Made by a program: the position numbers and the translations under genes. Under the pieces are notes generated by a model. It was not told where the DNA came from. It searched no databases and saw nothing but the letters and a program-made list of their open reading frames with translations. Below, piece by piece: positions 8,223 to 16,034 of a stretch of 64,000 bases of DNA (within the stretch, counting starts at the first letter, position 1; every line of letters begins with the position of its first letter). This stretch comes from CAIUSP01 sp964594365 (GTDB lineage: Bacteria > Actinomycetota > Thermoleophilia > Solirubrobacterales > 70-9), in the NCBI GenBank assembly GCA_964594365.1, contig CAZQMB010000003.1, positions 34,866 to 98,865 on the forward strand, written 5' to 3'.

Positions 8223-9941
8223 TCAGCGCTTCGGGATCACGAGTGAGGCGCATGCCTCGCGGGGGTTGCCGTCTCCGGCGAACTCGGTGGTCTGGTTACC
8301 GCTGCTGTCGTAAAAGTCGATCGTCAGCTGCGTCGGTCCGACACTGACCTGACCGAAGCCGAACTGGTCGGTGGCGGCACACTGCATCCCCATTCCGGGC
8401 CCGGGGAATCCGGTTGCATCGACAGGCTGCTTGAAGAACAGCTGTTGGATCGTGTTGCCGATCCCGTCCTGGCCGGTCGCATCGTCCATCTCGAGGCCGT
8501 AGTTCTTGGTCGCGATCGGCCCCACCACCGCTTCGTTGATGCGTGAGTTCCTGACCCCAGCCGGTCCGAGCGTGTTGAAACGAACGTTGTTGACCAGGGT
8601 TGCGTGCACGTCGGTGCTCAAGACCACCACGTTCTTCACCTTGCGATCGAGGTAGGTCAGGACCTTACTCCGCTCTGCCGCGTAGCCCTCCCAGCGGTCG
8701 TAGGGCAGCGCGTAGTACTGCTGCATCGGTACCTCGCTCATCACCACCTTGAAGGTCGCCTTCGAGGCCTTGACATCTCTGAGGAACCTCGCGAGCTGGG
8801 CTTTGCCGAGCATGGTGCGACGCTTGCTGTTGATCGAGGCGAGGCAGGCTTTGTTGACCGGATTGCCGAGGGATTCGACCAGGACCGCAAACGCGCCTCG
8901 AGTCGCCTGAGGAGCGGTCGGCGCGAGGTCGGGGCTGCCTTCGTTCAGACAGACGGCCAACTCGTCGGAGGAGGAGCTGCGGAAGGATCTCTCATCGAGG
9001 AAGAAGAGTTCGAGATTCTTGCCGTAGCGCACACGACGGTAGAGCCCTGTCCTCTTGTTGTAAGAGGCCGGCATGTAGGTCCGGAACGCCTTGACTCCGT
9101 TCGAGTAGAGCTGCTTGGTGGGGATGTTCACGCCGAGCTGTCCCGGCGTCTCCCTGGGAGAGAAGTCGTTGATGAACTCGTGATCGTCCCAGTGGTTGAA
9201 CACCGCCTGATTCGCGCGGAACGCACTGTAGGCCGGCATCTCGAGGTTGGTCGTGTACTTGTCCCACTTCTGCTGGACGGTCAGTGCCGCTTCGGTGATC
9301 CCCGGTACCTCCGAGTCTGAGTAGATGGTGTCGCCCATCAGGATGTTGAAGTCGTTTCCCTGCTGACGCATCTGGTCGAGGGTCTCGAAGTTGTTCCAGT
9401 AGGCGCCGTTGTCGTTGGCGGTGGGATTCGCGGGGGAGGCAGATGCATCCATGTCACCCGACCAAGCGAAGTGGACCGGCACGGTCGAGTTCGGCGAAGG
9501 CGCGGTGTTGAAGTAACCCGTATCGCTAGTCCAGCCGTTGCTGCCGCAGAAGCGATAGACGTAGTTGGTGCTCGTGTCAGGCAGGCCGGTGACCTTCGCC
9601 TGAGCGGTCAAGTCGCTTGCCGAGGTGGCGTTGGTCAGCGCGATCCACTCCACCCCCTTGCGCTGCTTCGCTGCAGCCTTCACACCCACTCTGGTCAGAA
9701 CGCAGGACAGGAAGTCCCCGCTGCCGGTCTTCCTGGCCTGGACCATCACAGGGCCGGCGGCTGCGGCCTTGACCCAGAGGAGGGCGCTCGAGGGACCCGG
9801 CTCGGTCGCGGTCACGTCGCCGGCCATCGCCACTCCGTTGGCGGCGGCGTTACCGACGCCGACAGCGAGACAGGCCGCAGCGGTGGCAGCCGAGACGAGC
9901 GCGGCCCGACCCCTGCCTCTGATCGCAGTTCCCCCCTTCAC
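8223..9941 (-). CDS. PhoD-like secreted alkaline phosphatase / phosphodiesterase
   Basis: A 572-residue protein with an N-terminal signal (basic RGRGR then a hydrophobic, Ala-rich stretch to about residue 35), a PhoD N-terminal beta domain (about 40-145), and a metallophosphoesterase core. Metal-ligand motifs seen: WSGDMDA, MGDTIYSDSE, NHWDDHEFINDF and STDVHATLVNN. PhoD enzymes hydrolyse phosphate esters outside the cell using Ca/Fe centres. The start is GTG 9941. No ribosome site is seen, but TAGAAT sits eight bases upstream. It is convergent with the MMPL gene, 26 bases away. Confidence 0.9.
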   Translation of the reverse strand: MKGGTAIRGRGRAALVSAATAAACLAVGVGNAAANGVAMAGDVTATEPGPSSALLWVKAAAAGPVMVQARKTGSGDFLSCVLTRVGVKAAAKQRKGVEWIALTNATSASDLTAQAKVTGLPDTSTNYVYRFCGSNGWTSDTGYFNTAPSPNSTVPVHFAWSGDMDASASPANPTANDNGAYWNNFETLDQMRQQGNDFNILMGDTIYSDSEVPGITEAALTVQQKWDKYTTNLEMPAYSAFRANQAVFNHWDDHEFINDFSPRETPGQLGVNIPTKQLYSNGVKAFRTYMPASYNKRTGLYRRVRYGKNLELFFLDERSFRSSSSDELAVCLNEGSPDLAPTAPQATRGAFAVLVESLGNPVNKACLASINSKRRTMLGKAQLARFLRDVKASKATFKVVMSEVPMQQYYALPYDRWEGYAAERSKVLTYLDRKVKNVVVLSTDVHATLVNNVRFNTLGPAGVRNSRINEAVVGPIATKNYGLEMDDATGQDGIGNTIQQLFFKQPVDATGFPGPGMGMQCAATDQFGFGQVSVGPTQLTIDFYDSSGNQTTEFAGDGNPREACASLVIPKR

Positions 9942-9949
9942 CGACGGGG

Positions 9950-9955
9950 ATTCTA
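9950..9955 (-). promoter_or_regulatory. Candidate -10 box (TAGAAT) of the PhoD-like gene
   Basis: The minus-strand TAGAAT ends eight bases before the GTG at 9941. This is a good -10 match placed for leaderless transcription. Confidence 0.5.
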
Positions 9956-9987
9956 CGGAAAGAAACGGTTGCCGTGTCGAGATTCGT

Positions 9988-11322
9988 CTAGGCGGCGAGA
10001 ACCGGCTTGGGCTTGGGGAAGACCTGGCCGAGGCGCTTGAGCTGCCGCAGCGATCCGTGGGTCTTGACCTTGCGAGTCAGCATCGCCTTGCGCATGTCGG
10101 CTCCGTGCATCGAGACCTGGATCCAGTCGCTCCAGCTCGACTCGATGGTCAACTCCGGCTTGGTGGCGAGCCCCTGGGTTGCCGCAGTGGACCCGTTGTC
10201 CACGCTGAGGTACCAGGGTTCGGCGTCCGTGAACTTCCATTGGATAGTCATCGGCGAGTCGACGGCATCCGTGTGGGCACTCGAAGCCATCATGGCGAAG
10301 AACTCGCGCTGCACCTCCGGCGAGTAGCGGGGATTCGGGTCGGGCGCACCGATCACGCCGGCCTTCAGCATCATGATCTGTCTGGCTGCACGATCCTCGT
10401 AGGAGAGGCCCGTGTCGACCGGATAGGTACCCGGCGGCATCTCATCGACCGGGAATCCGGCGGCCTTCCACTTCATGTCCATCGAGCGCATGCCCCAAGC
10501 CATGATCTCCTGGAGCGTGAAGCCATAACAGGTGTTGTACTCGTCGTTCCAGCCCGGCGGGACGAAGACGTCTGCGACGTACTTCATCACCTCCTTGAGC
10601 AGATCGGCAACGGCCGCCTTGCACTCTTCGGACTCGGCGAAGAGCTCCGAGAGGACCTTGACCCCGAAGCCGATGTGCCTCTGCTCGTCTCTCGAAACAT
10701 GAGCCATGCCCTCACTGAATCCGGGCATGGCGCCGCTCTTGACGAAGTAATCCTCGATGAAGTGTTGGCCGGGCTGGGCAAGCGTCCCCTCGATGATCAT
10801 GTGGTACAGCGTGATCGCCTGGGCGAACTTCGGCAGGGATTGATCGCGGCGCAACTGATCGCACATCAACTCGAGCCGCTCGAAGACCCCGCGATATCCC
10901 CAGTTGAACTGGGACTCGGTGAATGCGAGCCGAGCGGAGATCGAGTCACCCGCCCCCAGCACCTCATCGAAGAATCGATCGAAGAAGATCGCATGGCGGG
11001 CCTCGTCGACCTGCTGGGTGGTGAGGAAGTACTTCTGTTCCTCTCTCGGCGCGGCATCGATGTAGGGGGAGAGGCCGTCGGCGACGGCATCCTCGCCGTA
11101 GAAGAACATCGAGTACGTCCTCAGTCCTGCCGTGCGCTGCATCTCGGTCAGCGAGTTCCAGCCGTCGAGATCCTTCGAGAAGTCGAGATCCATCGCCGAC
11201 CAGTTGTTCTGTTCCCATCGGCGATAGAGATCCTGGTAGGAGATCTGGCTCCCCTTGCGAGCCGATACGTCGTCGGTGGTCTTCGCCTCGGTCCTTGCTG
11301 GCGCTGTTGCTGTCGGCTCCAC
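9988..11322 (-). CDS. R2-like ferritin-fold diiron oxidase fused to a C-terminal SCP2 sterol-carrier domain
   Basis: A 444-residue two-domain protein. Residues about 30-250 hold the ligands of a diiron carboxylate site in ribonucleotide-reductase-R2 order: E77 (FFYGEDAV), E107/H110 (VDEARH), E178 (IIEGTLA) and E213/H216 (RDEQRH). Residues about 355-435 resemble SCP2 lipid carriers. R2-like proteins outside nucleotide metabolism act as oxidases or oxygenases, and SCP2 domains bind acyl or sterol-like lipids. A lipid-modifying oxidase is therefore a reasonable inference. The start is GTG 11322 behind a GAGGG ribosome site. It is divergent from a TetR gene, and a perfect palindrome lies between them. 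Confidence 0.85.
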   Translation of the reverse strand: MEPTATAPARTEAKTTDDVSARKGSQISYQDLYRRWEQNNWSAMDLDFSKDLDGWNSLTEMQRTAGLRTYSMFFYGEDAVADGLSPYIDAAPREEQKYFLTTQQVDEARHAIFFDRFFDEVLGAGDSISARLAFTESQFNWGYRGVFERLELMCDQLRRDQSLPKFAQAITLYHMIIEGTLAQPGQHFIEDYFVKSGAMPGFSEGMAHVSRDEQRHIGFGVKVLSELFAESEECKAAVADLLKEVMKYVADVFVPPGWNDEYNTCYGFTLQEIMAWGMRSMDMKWKAAGFPVDEMPPGTYPVDTGLSYEDRAARQIMMLKAGVIGAPDPNPRYSPEVQREFFAMMASSAHTDAVDSPMTIQWKFTDAEPWYLSVDNGSTAATQGLATKPELTIESSWSDWIQVSMHGADMRKAMLTRKVKTHGSLRQLKRLGQVFPKPKPVLAA

Positions 11323-11374
11323 TCAACTCACCCTCTTCCTCGTGCGCTCGGATTCGATCTGCGGTTACTCGACG

Positions 11375-11380
11375 ATCATA
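11375..11380 (-). promoter_or_regulatory. Candidate -10 box (TATGAT) of the R2-SCP2 gene
   Basis: The minus-strand TATGAT overlaps the left arm of the 11379-11400 palindrome by two bases. A start site about 46 bases before the GTG is implied. A regulator bound to the palindrome would block it. Confidence 0.5.
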
Positions 11381-11400
11381 ACTGACTGCTGGGTCAGTTA
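11379..11400. promoter_or_regulatory. Perfect 8+6+8 palindrome, probable TetR operator
   Basis: Arms TAACTGAC and GTCAGTTA are exact reverse complements separated by six bases (TGCTGG). The site lies between the divergent R2-SCP2 and TetR genes and overlaps the candidate -10 box of each. Size, symmetry and position are what TetR-family operators look like. Binding by the adjacent regulator is inference. Confidence 0.75.
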
Positions 11401-11404
11401 GAGT
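11399..11404 (+). promoter_or_regulatory. Candidate -10 box (TAGAGT) of the TetR gene
   Basis: TAGAGT overlaps the right arm of the palindrome by two bases and lies thirteen bases before the ATG at 11418, so the regulator would repress itself. Confidence 0.45.
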
Positions 11405-11417
11405 AGCAGTTGGCCCC

Positions 11418-12077
11418 ATGGAAAACGAAGTACGAGAGGAACAGCAGCCCAAGCGCCGGATGCCCGCCTCGGACCGCCGCGAGGGGATCCTCGAGGCAGC
11501 CCGTCTTGCCTTCTCCGAGGCCGGATACAGAGACGTCTCGTTGAAGTCGATCGCCACTCGTGCGGGTGTGTCCAAGGCACTCCTCTACGAGCATTTCGAC
11601 TCGAAGGTCGAACTCTACGAAGCGATCCTCGAACTCCATGGAAGCGAACTGCTCGAGGCCATCGAGACCGCCGTGCATACCTCCGAGTCGGCCGAGGAGC
11701 GCGTGCGGGCGGGAATCGAGGCCTTCCTCGCGTTCGCCGAGGATCGTCGTGGTTCCTGGCGGATCATCTTCGGTGTGGTTCCGGATGCGGCGGTCGTCAG
11801 GGCCCAGGAGTCGTTGAGAGATCGCATCGTCAGCGCGATCGCCGCCATCGTCGAGGAGGAGGTACTGCTGGTGCGACCGGGTCAGCCCGAGCATCAGCAG
11901 TTCGCCGCGATGCAGGCTCAACAGACGCTCGGCGCGATGCGTGCGCTTTCGGATTGGTGGGATCGCAATCCCGGGGTACCGCGAGAGTTGGTGCTCGACG
12001 CAGCGATGGACTTCGTCTGGCTCGGCGGTGAGCGACTCAGCCGAGGCGAGCGCTGGCCTGAGTCTCGTCAGACCTAG
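11418..12077 (+). CDS. TetR/AcrR-family transcriptional repressor
   Basis: A 219-residue regulator. Residues about 15-65 form the TetR DNA-binding domain: the first helix is REGILEAARLAFSEAG, then YRDVSLKSIATRAGVSKALLYEHFDSK, a near-textbook helix-turn-helix ending in the YEHF recognition segment. The remaining helical region is the ligand-binding and dimer domain, which does not reveal the ligand. It is transcribed away from the R2-SCP2 oxidase gene with a perfect palindrome in the 95-base gap, so local control of that enzyme and of itself is likely. The 3' end is six bases from the convergent glyS. Confidence 0.93.
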   Translation: MENEVREEQQPKRRMPASDRREGILEAARLAFSEAGYRDVSLKSIATRAGVSKALLYEHFDSKVELYEAILELHGSELLEAIETAVHTSESAEERVRAGIEAFLAFAEDRRGSWRIIFGVVPDAAVVRAQESLRDRIVSAIAAIVEEEVLLVRPGQPEHQQFAAMQAQQTLGAMRALSDWWDRNPGVPRELVLDAAMDFVWLGGERLSRGERWPESRQT

Positions 12078-12083
12078 GACGGA

Positions 12084-13454
12084 TCAGGACCTGGCTGGCG
12101 GAGACCACGGCTCGTCGAGGCGCCGCCCGATCTCGGACACGACTTCGTCGGCCGGGATCCGGCTCTGCTCCAGAGTGTCGCGGTCGCGCAGAGTCACCGT
12201 TCCGTCTTCCATCGTCTGTCCGTCGATCGTCAGGCAGTAAGGGGTCCCGATCTCATCCTGGCGCCGATAGCGCTTTCCGATCGACCCACCCTCGTCGAAC
12301 TCGGCGGGCACGACCTGTCGGAGTTGCTGATGGATTTCCCGCGCACGCTCCGGCATGCCCTCCTTGGAAACCAGCGGCAACACGGCCACCTTCACGGGGG
12401 CGAGCCTCGGATGGATGCGCAGGACTGTCCGCTCGCGCCCCTCGACCTCCTCGACGTCGTAGGCATCGACCAGGAAGGCGAGGGTGGCTCGATCAGCCCC
12501 GGCTGAGGGCTCGATCACGTAAGGGACGTACCGATCGCCGCTCTGCTGGTCGAAGTACTCGAGTTTCTCGCCGGAGAACTCGGCATGTTTGGTCAGGTCG
12601 TAGTCGCCTCGATTGGCAACGCCCTCGAGCTCCGACCAGCCCATCGGGAACAGGTATTCGATGTCGGAGGTGGCGCTGGAGTAGTGCGAGAGCTCGTCCG
12701 AGCCATGCTCGCGCAGCCTCAGGTTGTCCGGTCTGATCCCCAGATCCGTGTACCAGGACATGCGGTCCTCCATCCACTTCCGATGCCACTCCGGTGCTTC
12801 GGCGGGCGGCACGAAGAACTCGATCTCCATCTGCTCGAACTCCCTGGTCCGGAAGATGAAGTTGCCCGGCGTGATCTCGTTGCGGAACGACTTGCCGATC
12901 TGCGCGATCCCGAACGGAGGTTTCTTGCGCGCGAACTGGAGGACGTTCTTGAAGTTGACGAATATCCCCTGCGCGGTCTCGGGTCGCAGGTAGACCTCTG
13001 ATCCGGACTCCGCAACCGGCCCCATGTGGGTCTTGAACATGAGGTTGAACTGCATGGGATCGGACAGCTCGCCGCCGCAGTTCGGGCAGACGATCTCCCC
13101 TTCCGCATCCTCGGCTCCGAGTTGCTCCTCGCGAACGTGATCTTCGCGCCATCGCCTCTTGCAGTCGCCGAGGCACTGGACGAGTGGGTCGGTGAACCCC
13201 TCCAGATGGCCCGAGGCTTCCCAAGTCCGAGGGTGCATGAGGATCGCTGCGTCGAGTGCGACCATGTCGTCACGCTCCTGAACGACCGCTCGCCACCATT
13301 CGGCCTTGACGTTGTTCTTGAGCAGTACGCCGTAGTGTCCGTAGTCGTAAGTGGAGCCGAGTCCACCGTAGATCTCGGATGACTGGAAGATGAATCCGCG
13401 CCGCTTGCAGAGCGCGACTATTTCGTCCAGCGACAGTTCTTTGGAGTCCCCCAT
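12084..13454 (-). CDS. glyQS: Glycyl-tRNA synthetase, homodimeric class II type
   Basis: Charges tRNA-Gly with glycine. At 456 residues it is the usual size of the single-chain bacterial/archaeal type. Seen: the N-terminal KRRGFIFQSSEIYGGLGSTYDYGHYG block, a zinc-type CPNCGG, the class II motif 2 region FRNEITPGNFIFRTREFEQMEIEFF, and the C-terminal anticodon-binding domain starting near ARLAPVKVAVLPL. The start ATG directly abuts the ATG of the divergent gene at 13455. No Shine-Dalgarno is seen, but TAGGCT lies ten bases upstream, so a leaderless mRNA is likely. Confidence 0.96.
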   Translation of the reverse strand: MGDSKELSLDEIVALCKRRGFIFQSSEIYGGLGSTYDYGHYGVLLKNNVKAEWWRAVVQERDDMVALDAAILMHPRTWEASGHLEGFTDPLVQCLGDCKRRWREDHVREEQLGAEDAEGEIVCPNCGGELSDPMQFNLMFKTHMGPVAESGSEVYLRPETAQGIFVNFKNVLQFARKKPPFGIAQIGKSFRNEITPGNFIFRTREFEQMEIEFFVPPAEAPEWHRKWMEDRMSWYTDLGIRPDNLRLREHGSDELSHYSSATSDIEYLFPMGWSELEGVANRGDYDLTKHAEFSGEKLEYFDQQSGDRYVPYVIEPSAGADRATLAFLVDAYDVEEVEGRERTVLRIHPRLAPVKVAVLPLVSKEGMPERAREIHQQLRQVVPAEFDEGGSIGKRYRRQDEIGTPYCLTIDGQTMEDGTVTLRDRDTLEQSRIPADEVVSEIGRRLDEPWSPPARS

Positions 13455-14294
13455 ATGACGAAGCAGCCTAGAGACAATCGCAGCGACGACACCGGGCCGT
13501 TGAGGGCTGTCGAATCGATCGATCTCGCAGGGAGCCCGGTCGTCCTCGTCGAGGGCTTGGCAGATGTGGACGGAATCTCCGATCTGGCCGGGTGTTTCGG
13601 AGACGAGGACCTGGGCTTCCGGAGGCGATGGGAGTGGGAGACGGCCGCAGACGGCCAGTCACTGGAGAGGGTGACGCTCGACCTGGTGTTCGGTCGCCTC
13701 GACAGGGCCTGGGAGTTCGGAATCGCTTTCGATGGGTCCGATCCGTGGGTGATGCCGGCACTGGTGACGATTGCCAGCGGTCAGCTCTTCTCGCTCGCCG
13801 ACCCGAAGCGGCTTCCGCGCGGGGAGGAGGGCGAGGATCGTCTGATCCTGCCCTTGATGCTCGATCTCGACCCCGGCTTCCTGGCGGCGGTCGGAGCTGC
13901 CTCGGGAGAGGGGCCGATGGAGATGTCGCTCGTGGTGCACGCCTTCGATCGCCAGGAGGAGGCCGAGCAGGCCTGCAGCGAGGCAGCGACTCTGATCGGA
14001 CCGTTGGGGTTCCTCTGGCGTCTGCAGGACGGAAACGAGTTCGTGCTGGTCGCTGTGGGGTTCTCCCGCGACCGCGCCGAGTCTGCCGACCGGGCGTTGA
14101 TGGCGGGTGGAGGAATGAGGATCACACCGTCCGGCTCGTTGCGCGCTGCCATCGAAGCGCGACTCTGGCCCGGGGTAGAGGAGGCAGCGGCCGAGGCCGC
14201 AGGTGCTCCGGTCGCCTCTGCCAGAGGTGCACTGCTGCTGACGGCCGAGGGTGGCTTCGCACCGATGGTGCCGCTCGGCTCCGAGCCGGTCTGA
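13455..14294 (+). CDS. Hypothetical protein
   Basis: A 279-residue acidic protein that I do not recognise. It has no signal peptide or membrane segment. Alternating strand- and helix-like stretches (LERVTLDLVFGRLDRAWEFGIAF, then repeated Ala-rich helices) suggest a soluble mixed fold. The ATG at 13455 immediately follows the complement of the glyS start, making a CATATG shared by both genes. A GGAG eight bases upstream, lying inside glyS antisense, can serve as the ribosome site. It is followed twelve bases later by the FmdB-like gene, so the two may form an operon. Confidence 0.7.
   Translation: MTKQPRDNRSDDTGPLRAVESIDLAGSPVVLVEGLADVDGISDLAGCFGDEDLGFRRRWEWETAADGQSLERVTLDLVFGRLDRAWEFGIAFDGSDPWVMPALVTIASGQLFSLADPKRLPRGEEGEDRLILPLMLDLDPGFLAAVGAASGEGPMEMSLVVHAFDRQEEAEQACSEAATLIGPLGFLWRLQDGNEFVLVAVGFSRDRAESADRALMAGGGMRITPSGSLRAAIEARLWPGVEEAAAEAAGAPVASARGALLLTAEGGFAPMVPLGSEPV
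13465..13470 (-). promoter_or_regulatory. Candidate -10 box (TAGGCT) of glyQS
   Basis: The minus-strand TAGGCT ends ten bases before the glyQS ATG. It lies inside the first codons of the divergent hypothetical gene. Confidence 0.45.
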
Positions 14295-14306
14295 GACAAT
14301 CGATCC

Positions 14307-14627
14307 ATGCCGATCTACGAATACCGTTGCGAGAAGGGTCACGAGTTCGAGGTGATCCAGCGGATGAGCGACGATCCGGTGACCGAGTGCGAGGAGTGCG
14401 GAGCGCCGGTCGAGCGCGTCTTCAACCCGGTCGCGGTCCACTTCAAGGGATCCGGCTTCTATACGACCGACTACGCCCGCTCCTCCAAGGGGGGGCAGGG
14501 TTCCGGCAAGGATTCCGACTCCGGTTCCGCCAAGTCGGAGTCCAAGTCGGAGAAGTCCGGGAAGAAGGACTCGAAGAAGGCCGGCAAGGAGAGTTCCTCC
14601 GGCGGCGGCAAGGCGAAGACGAGCTAG
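14307..14627 (+). CDS. FmdB-family zinc-ribbon protein with Ser/Gly/Lys-rich tail
   Basis: A 106-residue protein. The first 60 residues are the FmdB/CxxC ribbon: MPIYEYRCEKGHEFEV, then CEECGAPVERVFNPVAVHFKGSGFY. The first ribbon half has C-x-x-x-H rather than a plain CxxC, as is usual for this family. From about residue 60 the protein becomes low-complexity Ser/Gly/Lys. FmdB was named as a putative regulator of formamidase, but its molecular role is unclear. No Shine-Dalgarno is present before the ATG. A small hairpin at 14649-14666 follows the gene. Confidence 0.9.
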   Translation: MPIYEYRCEKGHEFEVIQRMSDDPVTECEECGAPVERVFNPVAVHFKGSGFYTTDYARSSKGGQGSGKDSDSGSAKSESKSEKSGKKDSKKAGKESSSGGGKAKTS

Positions 14628-14648
14628 CCCGAGGCGGCCAGGTTGGAA

Positions 14649-14666
14649 CCCGGCTCAGTAGCCGGG
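14649..14666. terminator. Hairpin between convergent genes, possible bidirectional terminator
   Basis: CCCGGCT, loop CAGT, AGCCGGG: a perfect 7-bp stem that overlaps the stop codon of the LCP gene and lies 21 bases after the FmdB-like gene. It has no T-tract on either side, so intrinsic termination would be weak. Confidence 0.4.
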
Positions 14667-15983
14667 AGAGCAGAGCGGGGTGTTGGGGGGCGGAGCACCG
14701 AGGAGTTTCTCGACCTTCGCCCGACATTCGGCGGAGGGGATGATCAGGCTCCCTGCCGGTCCGGGCGCAGACGGCTCGAGAACGCTCGACTTGCTCTCGG
14801 CGAATACGGACGCCACCGCGAGTTGGGCGAGTGCCGGAGCTCCCATGTCGCTGATGAAGGCCTGAGGCGCGGACCAACCGATCCACGGCCCTTTGATGAA
14901 GTTGTAGGGCGCTCGCAACGGTGAGGTGATCCGGTTCTTGATTCCGTTGAGGATCAGTTGCTGCCGGGCTGCGCGATCGAGGTCGTTCTCCGAGGGGTTG
15001 CAGAGGTTCTCCCTCACCCGGGCAAGGGAGAGCGCCTGCAGAGCCCGCAGCGTCTGTTCGCCCTCGGGCAGGTTCACGCCCTGACCTCCATTCGCCTTGC
15101 CGCCGCCGATGCGCCCACAGACCCGACTCGGCAGGTCGACCTTGATCCCACCGAGCGCATCGATGAACTTGACGAACCCGTCGAAGTCGACGATCACCAC
15201 GTGTCCGATATCGATTCCGAGGAACTGCTCCACGGTCTTGATCGACAGGGCGGCATTGCCTTTCGGGGAGGTCGTGTTGCAGGCGAAGGCGGCATTGATC
15301 TTCTGCTCACCGCAACCCGGGATCGAGGCGAAGCTGTCTCTGGGTATCGAGAGCTTCCGGAACGACCCGAGACCTGCGTGCACGACCATGATGGTGTCGG
15401 AGCGAGGTGGAGCCCCGGTGACGGCACCCGGCTCGTTGGCGCCGATCTTCTTCCCTCCTGCGACGGCCTCGGAGCCTCGGGTATCGCCTCCGAGGATGAG
15501 GACGTTGGTGCCCGCCAGCAGCAAGGGATTCCTGCTCAATTCATCCTTGGCCCCCTCGGGAAGTTTGCCTTTCTGGAGTTGCGCAGAGACGGTGAAGGAG
15601 ACCGCGCTGACCAGGATCCAGCCGAAGAAGGCGATCAGCGCCCAGCGCAGATACCTTCGGCGACCCCTGTCCCGCCGCTCGGCCTTGCGCCGGTCGGCGG
15701 TCCGTTTTCCCACCTTGTCCTTCGACTTGCGGGACTTCTCGAGGCTTGCGACGTCTCCGCCCTTGACGATGTTCCTGAGCCTCCGGCGCGACTTGTAGAC
15801 CGAGTAATCGGGCTCTTTGCCTGCTTTCGGCGTGTCGCCGGTCTTCTTTCCGGTGCCCTTCGCGGACTTCTTCGGAGCCTTCTGTTTGCGCTTGCCACTA
15901 CCTCTTCCGTAGACCGTGTACTCGGGTTCGGGGTCGGCTTCGCCTCGACGCTTCGACGGCGGTTCGTTGTCTGGGGCTGGCAT
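14655..15983 (-). CDS. LytR-CpsA-Psr (LCP) family cell-wall glycopolymer ligase
   Basis: A 442-residue membrane protein. It opens with a long basic cytoplasmic tail rich in Lys/Arg/Gly (about residues 1-110). One transmembrane helix follows (WALIAFFGWILVSAVSFTV, about 114-132), then the extracytoplasmic LCP domain. LCP hallmarks: NVLILGGDTRGSE, PPRSDTIMVVHAG, LSIPRDSFASIPG, the KINAAF region, and VIVDFDGFVKFIDALGGIKVDLP. LCP enzymes transfer undecaprenyl-linked polymers to peptidoglycan, with the Asp/Arg clusters handling the pyrophosphate lipid. It is divergent from the ROK kinase gene. Confidence 0.93.
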   Translation of the reverse strand: MPAPDNEPPSKRRGEADPEPEYTVYGRGSGKRKQKAPKKSAKGTGKKTGDTPKAGKEPDYSVYKSRRRLRNIVKGGDVASLEKSRKSKDKVGKRTADRRKAERRDRGRRRYLRWALIAFFGWILVSAVSFTVSAQLQKGKLPEGAKDELSRNPLLLAGTNVLILGGDTRGSEAVAGGKKIGANEPGAVTGAPPRSDTIMVVHAGLGSFRKLSIPRDSFASIPGCGEQKINAAFACNTTSPKGNAALSIKTVEQFLGIDIGHVVIVDFDGFVKFIDALGGIKVDLPSRVCGRIGGGKANGGQGVNLPEGEQTLRALQALSLARVRENLCNPSENDLDRAARQQLILNGIKNRITSPLRAPYNFIKGPWIGWSAPQAFISDMGAPALAQLAVASVFAESKSSVLEPSAPGPAGSLIIPSAECRAKVEKLLGAPPPNTPLCSPGY

Positions 15984-16034
15984 TGGCTATGAATAGTGGC
16001 GGATGCCCCTGACGCGCCAAGAACACGCGAGTTG

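Noticed and set aside
9625..11385. A 586-residue plus-strand frame opposite the PhoD-like and R2-SCP2 genes
   Set aside because: It has no recognisable domain, is His/Arg/Leu-rich like other shadow frames, and conflicts with two clear genes.
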